Part shown: positions 1 through 5,459 of the stretch, one piece after another
How the letters are laid out: every line of letters starts with the position of its first letter
Position numbering within the stretch: position 1 is the stretch's first letter
From: Phocaeicola_A sp964444735
Lineage (GTDB): Bacteria > Bacteroidota > Bacteroidia > Bacteroidales > Bacteroidaceae
Assembly: GCA_964444735.1 (NCBI GenBank)
Contig: CAYUIJ010000096.1
Coordinates: forward strand, 1-6,956
DNA length: 6,956 bases
Reading direction: 5' to 3'
The notes under the pieces: model-generated
Told to the model about the DNA's origin: nothing
Database searches by the model: none
The model's input: only the letters and a program-made list of their open reading frames with translations
Position numbers and translations under genes: made by a program

Positions 1-869
1 TCTGGCTGCGCGAGAAAAATGGAGTAAAAGGAACCTATGAAGTTATCCGCGAGGATGGGAAAGTCGCAGAGAACCTCAGCGAGGGAGAGCGGAACTTTAT
101 CGCGTTCCTCTACTTCTATCATTTGGTGCGCGGAAGTCAGACAGAAACAGATTCCGGAAAAGATAAGATTGTGGTTATTGATGACCCAGTATCCAGTATG
201 GATTCCAGTTCGCTCTTTATCGTCAGTTCCCTTGTGCGTGAGATGATCGGCGTTTGCAGCAACAATGTCCGGCTTGAGGAGCATGAATACGAGGGCAAGT
301 ACATCCAGCAGATTTTTATCCTGACCCATAATGCCTTTTTCCACAGGGAGATCACATATAACCAGGTTGGGCATTACAGATATGTGTCATTTTTTAAAGT
401 GAACAAGAAGGACAATGTATCGACCGTAGAAAAATGCGTTATTGAGGCAGACAAGTTTTCTGAAAAGGATCGGAACTACAACCCTGTTCAGAACTCCTAT
501 GCCGCACTTTGGCGGGAGTACGAAACTGTGGATTCACCGATTCCGCTCATGAATGTGATGCGCAGAATTCTTGAGTATTATTTCGTGCAGCTATGCGGTT
601 ATGAAAGCGGCACGCTCAGCACTACGGTACTGAATGCGATAAAAAACGAGCAGATGAAAAAGGCCGAAAACAGCCCCGTAGACAACAAGACATATCACCT
701 GGCGCAGGTCATGCTCTCCTACATTCACAGCTCGGATGCATACAATGAAGGATTGCATTTTGTGGATGAGAGCATTGGCTGCGAACAGTATAGAAATGTC
801 TTTCAATCCATCTTCGAGATCATGAATCAAGGACAACACTATAGGCACATGATGGAAGAAACGAAATAG
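1..869 (+). CDS. RloC/PrrC-like AAA_13 ABC ATPase, C-terminal part (5' end outside window)
   Basis: The reading frame is open from the window edge (first full codon at position 3) and gives 288 residues before TAG; the Walker A region lies outside. Seen in the fragment: an ABC signature NLSEGERNF at residues 24-32, a Walker B strand IVVIDDP at 56-62 followed by a D-loop-like SSMDSS, and an H-loop ILTHN with His at 109. This signature-Walker B-His series defines ABC/SMC-type ATPases, and the wording is that of the AAA_13 group, which includes the anticodon nucleases PrrC and RloC. After the ATPase core comes MRRILEYYF (residues 186-194), which contains an R-x3-E (187/191), with histidines further on at 232 and 242. 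PrrC and RloC use an R-x3-4-E...H triad to cut tRNA anticodons, so a nuclease C-domain is possible but not shown. The tail (HYRHMM near the end) looks natural, so the 3' end is probably intact. The start and any coiled coil or zinc hook cannot be judged. Confidence 0.85.
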   Translation, partial: WLREKNGVKGTYEVIREDGKVAENLSEGERNFIAFLYFYHLVRGSQTETDSGKDKIVVIDDPVSSMDSSSLFIVSSLVREMIGVCSNNVRLEEHEYEGKYIQQIFILTHNAFFHREITYNQVGHYRYVSFFKVNKKDNVSTVEKCVIEADKFSEKDRNYNPVQNSYAALWREYETVDSPIPLMNVMRRILEYYFVQLCGYESGTLSTTVLNAIKNEQMKKAENSPVDNKTYHLAQVMLSYIHSSDAYNEGLHFVDESIGCEQYRNVFQSIFEIMNQGQHYRHMMEETK

Positions 870-870
870 T

Positions 871-1256
871 GTTTTGCCGATTGAACTGGCGGACATTTCA
901 AAGAAAAATGAGTATGGCATCACGCTGATTACTTTAGAAAGCGTATGGAGCCAGGATCGGCTCATTGGAAAAAGCAGCTTGCCGCACTAAGAGCTTTGCA
1001 TACTGCTGGCTGCAAAACCTGGGTCAGCATTGAACCATATCCTACTCCGAATATTGTTCAACAGGATTTGCACCAGCTGTTGGAGGAAGTTAGCTCCGTT
1101 GACCGGATAATGTTTGGTCGGATGAATTACAGTACCGAAGTTACCGCTTATACACAATACAAGCAGTTCTTCAATGACATAGCTGCAGAGGTAGTAGTGT
1201 TCTGTGATGAGCGTGGTATCAGTTATCGCATCAAAGACGGAGCGATAACAAAATAA
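871..1256 (+). pseudogene. Radical SAM (SPL-like) protein remnant, 5'-truncated and frameshifted
   Basis: Two frames together read as the C-terminal half of one protein. From 871 (frame 1) the translation is VLPIELADISKKNEYGITLI, then the frame closes. From about 930 (frame 3) it resumes as FRKRMEPGSA, RALHTAGCKTWVSIEPYPTP and FGRMNYS, ending FCDERGISYRIKDGAITK at TAA 1254-1256. This matches my memory of radical SAM proteins of the spore-photoproduct-lyase-like type, where NEYGIT..., RxEPGSA and WVSIEPYPTP follow one another without a break. The N-terminal CxxxCxxC iron-sulfur site is absent: the similarity starts directly behind the stop of the upstream ATPase gene. The shift from frame 1 to frame 3 implies a net loss of 3n+1 bases near 930-940. 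An ATG at 945 could start a 103-residue product, but it has no clear ribosome binding site and would begin mid-domain, so I treat the whole as a dead gene. Confidence 0.75.
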
Positions 1257-1257
1257 T

Positions 1258-1298
1258 AGATACAGAAAGAACCTGCTGTATATCAGCAGGCTGTATCT
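1258..1298 (+). other. Intergenic stem-loop, 15 bp with a one-sided bulge
   Basis: The outer arms agatacag (1258-1265) and ctgtatct (1291-1298) are perfect reverse complements. The inner arms cctgctg (1272-1278) and cagcagg (1284-1290) are also perfect, around a tatat loop. The only unpaired bases in the stem are aaagaa at 1266-1271 on the 5' side. The hairpin starts one base after the radical SAM remnant's stop and ends six bases before the aaaggga ribosome binding site of the next gene. There is no T-run after it, so a classical intrinsic terminator is unlikely. An RNA-stability or translation-control element, or a relic of the older gene border, is as plausible. Confidence 0.6.
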
Positions 1299-1319
1299 CT
1301 CATAAAGGGAATGGCACAT

Positions 1320-1622
1320 ATGGATTTTTATATTGGCTGCTCTGACGGCACATTCGAAATGGGCGAGGATTGGATCATCGAATGTATTATGTGTGGTGCA
1401 CAACATCGAGTAGATCGGAACTCATTAAACATTTCCGTCGCTGAACGTGGAAACACAGTAGAACATTATTTCTGGGGAAGGTGTCCATGCCGGAAATGTG
1501 GAGCGGAACTTTTTTATAGAACAAAGGTATACGAACGATCTAAAGGGGTACTTGCGGGCAAAGATCACGAGTGCGATGATGTAGAATTCATGAAACCGCC
1601 AGTGATTCATGAAGTACGTTAA
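1320..1622 (+). CDS. Small zinc-ribbon-like protein of unknown function
   Basis: This 100-residue protein is not recognised as a named family. It contains two CxxCG knuckles, C22-I-M-C25-G and C57-R-K-C60-G, about 31 residues apart, plus extra cysteines at 7, 55 and 85. Paired CxxCG knuckles usually bind one zinc ion as a zinc ribbon, so a structural metal site is the best inference; nucleic-acid or protein binding are both possible. No signal peptide or membrane segment is seen. An in-frame ATG at 1311 would add three residues, but it sits directly against the aaaggga motif (1304-1310). The ATG at 1320 has a normal spacing of 9 bases and is preferred. The gene lies between the decayed radical SAM gene and the nuclease gene, with 81 bases to the latter, so it could belong to the restriction locus or be a passenger. 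Confidence 0.6.
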   Translation: MDFYIGCSDGTFEMGEDWIIECIMCGAQHRVDRNSLNISVAERGNTVEHYFWGRCPCRKCGAELFYRTKVYERSKGVLAGKDHECDDVEFMKPPVIHEVR

Positions 1623-1703
1623 GCAAATCTCAGCGGTTGCGACATCAGGCAGGTAAAAACGAGTAGACAATGTTGCGATAAAAGATATCAAGGAGGAAAC
1701 GTA

Positions 1704-3098
1704 ATGGATAATTTGTGGCTTTTGACAGAAGAAAGGCCTAAGCCGTCAGTGGTGGAGCAGATTGTAGATATGTATTGCAGAGACTTTAAAGATCATATCA
1801 CTACACACGAGGAAACAAAAATCAAACCTATTATTGTTGATGGTGTCTTTAAATTTGTGTATAAGATTGAAGGGCTTGCTGTCGCGGGTGCAAAGAATAT
1901 ATTTATTAAGACTGTAAGCGGAAGCTCCAGCTTTCTCGATTTTCTTCTGTTTAAGCAAGATAATGCTCCGTCTGAAGGAAGTGCAAGCGATAATCTGATT
2001 ATGGCTATTGAAGAAACAAAGACGAGCGATGACGAATCTCGTAATACAGGTGTATATCAGAGAGGATCAAAATTTGTATACATCATGCCCTATTACCAAA
2101 ATGTAAAACTTTATATGCTCTATAATGAGGAGCTTGAAGCACGAGAAGAAAAGAAGCCATCAGACACAAGTGTATTTGGGACAAACATTCTACTTACGCT
2201 TGGTGTTACGATTGTTGGCAAAGACATATCGCATTGGTTTCAGCCATTTAGAACGCTTGATGAGTTGATACGGTTTAAGGCAAGTATGAGGAGACCGCCC
2301 GCTGGAAACGTACCGATTACCATTACAAAATATGAAGACCGAATTGAAGTATCTGGACGTTTGGCAAAGCCTGCCAATGCCGGAAATATTGGGCACGATC
2401 CTAATATTGGTGCACTTTCCATGATCTCAGCATGCATCAGGAAGTTGGGCTGGGATAAGGATATCGTCGTAACGCATCATGGCGTTACACAATCATACGT
2501 CGACCATACCAAAGGAAAGAATAAGTTTCTGTATATATGCAGCATTCTTGGAATGCGTCTTGATGGCATAAGAATGCCGAATCACGTTGTGTTGCCTGAG
2601 CTGTATTGGCACTATGAGAGAAAGTCAGAGAAAATGGCAGATATTTTATTGCATGTACAGACAATGTATCATGGAATGTACTGTGTCTACGAAAACCACG
2701 CTGGTTGTGAGAGAGGTTATTTCAGAACTAAGGCAGGCCAACTTGTTACTCTGCCAAAGAAAGATCGTCACGGGGTTAACTTGTATTTGCCAGATGTCGT
2801 TCTTTATGATGAGGAGACTGATTTTATCCTTCTTGTTGAAGGAAAGATGCTCTCCACGCTTCAGCAGGGCGTTAAGGAAATAGAGAATTACGACAGCATT
2901 GAACAGGAATACATATATCCTGAGTACGGTAATGATGTAACCATTATGCGTTGTGTTAGTATTTTTGGAGGAAGTTGCACAAAAATCCCGCATCCAAAGG
3001 TTCTGTTCTATCTTGCAGATGATGGTCGAATTATAATCAACAACAACGCGCCAGATTGCATTCGTAGGTGCTTTAGAGGAACAGGTGTCAGGATATAA
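1704..3098 (+). CDS. Putative Type II restriction endonuclease with PD-(D/E)xK motif
   Basis: The product has 464 residues and a strong ribosome binding site (aaggagg, 1690-1696, 7 bases before ATG). Near the C-terminus, L-P363-D364-V-V-L-Y-D is followed 15 residues after D364 by ILLV-E379-G-K381. This is the layout of a PD-(D/E)xK active site: aspartate, a beta-hairpin, then E-x-K on a hydrophobic strand. The following helix and Y-E/D-rich stretch (GVKEIENYDSIEQEYI, 389-404) is typical of what follows such a site in restriction enzymes. An earlier stretch, AIEETKTSDDESRN (101-114), has a second E-x-K (E104/K106) that could be another catalytic or structural site. The gene stands directly ahead of a regulator and three DNA methyltransferases, which supports the restriction role strongly. 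The exact family and the recognition sequence cannot be read from the protein. No target-recognition domain of known type was identified, and no convincing promoter was seen in the 81 bases upstream. Confidence 0.72.
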   Translation: MDNLWLLTEERPKPSVVEQIVDMYCRDFKDHITTHEETKIKPIIVDGVFKFVYKIEGLAVAGAKNIFIKTVSGSSSFLDFLLFKQDNAPSEGSASDNLIMAIEETKTSDDESRNTGVYQRGSKFVYIMPYYQNVKLYMLYNEELEAREEKKPSDTSVFGTNILLTLGVTIVGKDISHWFQPFRTLDELIRFKASMRRPPAGNVPITITKYEDRIEVSGRLAKPANAGNIGHDPNIGALSMISACIRKLGWDKDIVVTHHGVTQSYVDHTKGKNKFLYICSILGMRLDGIRMPNHVVLPELYWHYERKSEKMADILLHVQTMYHGMYCVYENHAGCERGYFRTKAGQLVTLPKKDRHGVNLYLPDVVLYDEETDFILLVEGKMLSTLQQGVKEIENYDSIEQEYIYPEYGNDVTIMRCVSIFGGSCTKIPHPKVLFYLADDGRIIINNNAPDCIRRCFRGTGVRI

Positions 3099-3150
3099 TT
3101 GAAATTCATAGGACAGGCCACCCATTATATGCGGAAAAGATGGATGAGGC

Positions 3151-3200
3151 AGACCTCTGACTCTCCTCTAAATTATAAGGCAGAGCTGAAGAGGTCTTTT
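3151..3200 (+). terminator. Candidate intrinsic terminator after the nuclease gene
   Basis: The arms agacctct (3151-3158) and agaggtct (3190-3197) are exact reverse complements, and the 3' arm runs into tttt (3197-3200). Inside them ctctcct (3161-3167) can pair with agg-c-agag (3178-3185, one bulged base) around a 10-base AT-rich loop. The position, 53 bases behind the nuclease stop and 70 bases before the next promoter, fits a terminator that separates the nuclease unit from the methylase operon. The T-run is short and the stem is interrupted, so termination may be partial. Confidence 0.6.
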
Positions 3201-3269
3201 CTGTCAAATAGTCTATTAAGGACTTAAGCACAGATTCGCAGAATAATAACTCCGGAGTCAGCTGATGGC

Positions 3270-3298
3270 TTGATATTAGACTGAAAACGTGCTATAAT
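3270..3298 (+). promoter_or_regulatory. Sigma-A-type promoter of the regulator-methylase operon
   Basis: A -35 box TTGATA (3270-3275) and a perfect -10 box TATAAT (3293-3298) are separated by the ideal 17 bases. The -10 is preceded by TGC (3290-3292), giving an extended -10. Transcription would start near 3305, leaving a leader of about 25 bases with the ribosome binding site aggaggt (3319-3325) ahead of ATG 3331. It is the clearest promoter in the window. It is overlaid by repeated operator-like elements, so it is probably strong when free and held down when bound. Confidence 0.85.
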
Positions 3299-3318
3299 TA
3301 GACTAAATTCAGTCCAAT
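3275..3318 (+). repeat. Three copies of an 11-bp operator-like element (attRgactRaa)
   Basis: Copy 1 is attagactgaa (3275-3285), copy 2 is attagactaaa (3297-3307), and copy 3 is ttcagtccaat (3308-3318), which on the other strand reads attggactgaa. Each of copies 2 and 3 differs from copy 1 at one base. Copies 1 and 2 are direct repeats 22 bp apart, about two helical turns; copies 2 and 3 abut as a 22-bp palindrome with 9 of 11 pairs matching. Copy 1 covers the end of the -35 and part of the spacer, copy 2 overlaps the end of the -10 and the start site, and copy 3 lies in the leader. This placement is that of a repressor operator array. The obvious candidate ligand is the small AbrB-like protein encoded next. 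Confidence 0.75.
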
Positions 3319-3330
3319 AGGAGGTCAAGT

Positions 3331-3513
3331 ATGGACAGTTCAATCATTTACTTAGATACATATGTTTTGCAACAAGATATGAGGATCAGAATGCCAAAGG
3401 CTATCTTGGCAAATCTCGGTGCCGAAAAAGGCGTCAGTAAATTTGATGTCTATCTTGATACAAAGAACAAAGAACTAATCCTAAAAATCAGTCAAAACAC
3501 GGAGGATAAATAG
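3331..3513 (+). CDS. Small AbrB/SpoVT-like DNA-binding regulator
   Basis: The protein has 60 residues. Residues 17-52 (MRIRMPKAILANLG, then KFDVYLD and KELILKI) follow the pattern of an AbrB/SpoVT swapped-hairpin domain: a strand with R-x-x-x-P-K, a short helix ending in L-G, then two strands with a charged turn. Such domains dimerise and bind DNA, as in AbrB and many antitoxins. The gene is first in the methylase operon, has an aggaggt ribosome binding site 5 bases before ATG, and ends 5 bases before the first methylase. It lies directly behind the repeat-covered promoter, so autoregulation of regulator and methylases is the likely role (inference). It is not a helix-turn-helix C-protein of the usual restriction-system kind. 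An antitoxin role is less likely because no toxin gene follows. Confidence 0.65.
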   Translation: MDSSIIYLDTYVLQQDMRIRMPKAILANLGAEKGVSKFDVYLDTKNKELILKISQNTEDK

Positions 3514-3518
3514 TAAAT

Positions 3519-4559
3519 ATGAGATTTATTGGCAACAAGACACAGCTGTTAGAAAATATAAAAGAGGTAGTAGATCGACATGCGCCGTCAGCTTCGTCCT
3601 TTTGTGATATTTTCTCTGGAACTGCGTCTGTGGCGAGGTACTTTAAACAATGGTATGAAGTGTATTCAAACGACCTGCTGTATTTTTCTTATTGTCTTCA
3701 GCGCGGGACTATCGAAAATCCGAACAAGCCGACATTTGAAAAACTTCAGAAGGCTATGGGCATCGAAAACCCGATAGCATATTTTAATGATATGGCTACG
3801 GAGTCAATGGAGATATTACCTACTGAAAAAAGATTTTTTCAAAATAATTATGCTCCAATTGGTGGACGGATGTATATCACTGATTCAAACGCTTTGAGAA
3901 TCGACTATGCGAGAAATAAAATTGAAGAATGGAACAAAGCAGGATACCTTTCAGAGAATGAGTATTACTACCTTGTCGCGAGCGTAGTTGAGGGAATACC
4001 ATTTGTTTCAAACATAGCAGGAACATATGGGGCGTTTAACAAGACTTGGGATGTACGGTCAAACAAACTCTTCATATTGATAGATCTGCCTGTCATTTAT
4101 AATGGTAAGCAGAATAAATCTTATAACGAAAACGGAGTTGACCTTTTACAACGTATATCAGGTGACATTTTGTATATTGATCCGCCGTACAATGAACGTC
4201 AGTATCTTCCTAATTATCATGTTTTAGAAACGGCTGCAAAGTATGATTTTCCAGAGCTGAAAGGAGTCACCGGGCAAAGATGCTATGAAATGCAGCGTTC
4301 TGACTTCTGCTCCAAGAAAACGGTGGTTGTAGCATTTGATTCGCTTCTTAAGAACGCCCAGTTTAAGCATATCATCTTGAGCTATAACACAGACGGAATA
4401 ATGACATTAGAGGATATAGAATCCACGATGAAGAAATACGGAATACCGTCTACATTTGAAGTAAACTACATTCCCTATCGCCGTTTCAAAAGCAAGACTA
4501 AAGTTACAAGGATGGAAGAATTAAAGGAAATGCTGGTTTATATTCAACGGGAGGTGTGA
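3519..4559 (+). CDS. DNA adenine methyltransferase, D12 class (first of three)
   Basis: This 346-residue enzyme is predicted to transfer a methyl group from S-adenosylmethionine to N6 of adenine. Motifs in order: motif X MRFIGNKTQLL at the N-terminus; motif I (SAM-binding) CDIFSGTAS at 29-37; a middle region that would hold target recognition; and catalytic motif IV D221-P-P-Y-N-E-R-Q-Y followed by NYHVLE. The sequence DPPYNxRQY...NYH is familiar from D12-class modification enzymes, including those of Type IIS systems. The C-terminal IPYRRFKSK is also usual. Order X-I-IV makes it alpha class. The start is fixed by motif X; the nearest ribosome binding site (ggagg, 3501-3505) lies inside the regulator's last codons at a long spacing of 13 bases, so translational coupling to that gene is likely. 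It probably protects one strand of the nuclease's target. Confidence 0.9.
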   Translation: MRFIGNKTQLLENIKEVVDRHAPSASSFCDIFSGTASVARYFKQWYEVYSNDLLYFSYCLQRGTIENPNKPTFEKLQKAMGIENPIAYFNDMATESMEILPTEKRFFQNNYAPIGGRMYITDSNALRIDYARNKIEEWNKAGYLSENEYYYLVASVVEGIPFVSNIAGTYGAFNKTWDVRSNKLFILIDLPVIYNGKQNKSYNENGVDLLQRISGDILYIDPPYNERQYLPNYHVLETAAKYDFPELKGVTGQRCYEMQRSDFCSKKTVVVAFDSLLKNAQFKHIILSYNTDGIMTLEDIESTMKKYGIPSTFEVNYIPYRRFKSKTKVTRMEELKEMLVYIQREV

Positions 4560-4562
4560 TAG

Positions 4563-5459
4563 ATGACCGACTATATAAAGAGTCCGATGAATTACACCGG
4601 AGGTAAATATAAGATTCTGCAACATATAATACCGAGCTTTCCTAATAAGATTAACAAATTTGTTGACCTTTTTGCTGGTGGTTTTAATGTCGGAATCAAT
4701 GTGCAAGCCGAAACAATTTATGCAAACGATCAGATAATCTACCTGATAGATTTATATAGTTTTTTTCAAAGTACACCCATTGAAGAGCTATTGGATAAAA
4801 TCAAAAGAAGAATTGAGTTTTTCAGTCTTTCACAAACGAATGCAGAGGGTTACATTGCTTTGCGAGAGGAATATAACAGGTCAAAGGATATCCTCGATTT
4901 GTTTGTATTAACTTGTTATGCGTTTAATCATCAGATACGCTTTAACAGCAAGCATGAATTTAATACTCCTTTTGGAAAAGAACGTAGTTCATTCAACGAT
5001 TCAATAGAACGTAATTTAATAATGTTTTGCAATGCTTTGCAAAAAAAGAATATTGTCCTTTCGACCGGAGATTTCCGAGAGTTTAATTTCTCTATGCTTT
5101 CGGCTGGTGACGTAGTTTACTGCGATCCTCCATATTTGATAACCACGGGCTCCTACAATGATGGGAAACGTGGTTTTAAGGATTGGACAGACGAAGAAGA
5201 TTGGGCACTGCTTGAATTGCTCGATATGTTAAACAATAAAGGTATATTGTTTGCGCTTTCAAATGTATTTGCTCACAAAGGTCAGACAAACGACTCCTTG
5301 ATTGAGTGGAGCAAGAAATACAATGTGATTTACATAGATAAAACGTATTCCAATTGTAGCTATCATTTCAAAGATCGTGGCACAAAAACAGTTGAGGTGC
5401 TTATTACAAATTATGATTGGGAGGAGCCGAAATGCGAACAGATGACATTGATCCTGTAA
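4563..5459 (+). CDS. DNA adenine methyltransferase, Dam/D12 class (second of three)
   Basis: This 298-residue protein is a second N6-adenine methyltransferase, clearly different from the first. Motif X is SPMNYTGGKYKIL (7-19), motif I is FVDLFAGGFNVG (33-44), and motif IV is YCDPPYL (186-192, D188-P-P-Y191). The block FNHQIRFNSKHEFNTPFGK (121-139) resembles the stretch with which Dam/DpnM-type enzymes contact DNA, where R-F-N...F-N-x-P-x-G is usual. The C-terminal EVLITNY (278-284) is the customary last strand. Length is near that of Dam (about 280). It starts 3 bases after the first methylase, with gggagg (4549-4554) 8 bases ahead inside that gene. Two non-identical adenine methylases in one operon suggest one for each strand of an asymmetric target. 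Confidence 0.92.
   Translation: MTDYIKSPMNYTGGKYKILQHIIPSFPNKINKFVDLFAGGFNVGINVQAETIYANDQIIYLIDLYSFFQSTPIEELLDKIKRRIEFFSLSQTNAEGYIALREEYNRSKDILDLFVLTCYAFNHQIRFNSKHEFNTPFGKERSSFNDSIERNLIMFCNALQKKNIVLSTGDFREFNFSMLSAGDVVYCDPPYLITTGSYNDGKRGFKDWTDEEDWALLELLDMLNNKGILFALSNVFAHKGQTNDSLIEWSKKYNVIYIDKTYSNCSYHFKDRGTKTVEVLITNYDWEEPKCEQMTLIL
5419..5424 (+). promoter_or_regulatory. Ribosome binding site that sets the third methylase start
   Basis: GGGAGG lies inside the 3' end of the second methylase gene, 7 bases before ATG 5432. It argues against the in-frame TTG at 5417, which would overlap the site itself. Its position within the upstream coding sequence indicates translational coupling. Confidence 0.75.

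Noticed and set aside
945..1256. A free-standing 103-residue gene beginning at ATG 945
   Set aside because: The product starts in the middle of a radical SAM domain, there is no clear ribosome binding site, and the missing upstream part of the family sequence is present in another frame just before it.
987..1406. A 139-codon open frame on the minus strand
   Set aside because: It spans the radical SAM remnant, the hairpin and the zinc-ribbon gene in antisense and shows no family-like sequence.
1623..1703. A promoter for the nuclease gene in the 81-base gap
   Set aside because: A TTGCGA at 1637-1642 could pass for a -35, but nothing close to TATAAT lies at 16-18 bases from it.
2646..3125. A 159-codon open frame on the minus strand
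   Set aside because: It lies fully opposite the nuclease gene over its best motif, has no recognisable protein features and no upstream signals; it is a shadow of the coding strand.
3207..3217. A fourth copy of the operator element (aatagtctatt)
   Set aside because: It shares the AGTCT core but matches the 11-bp element poorly at the edges and lies far upstream of the promoter.
3301..3314. GACT-N6-AGTC as a C-box for a classical helix-turn-helix C-protein
   Set aside because: The half-sites recall C-boxes, but the spacing is off, the repeat unit is 11 bp rather than GACT alone, and the adjacent regulator is AbrB-like rather than helix-turn-helix.
5417..5431. TTG 5417 as start of the third methylase
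   Set aside because: It overlaps the GGGAGG site itself; ATG 5432 has that site at an ideal 7-base spacing.
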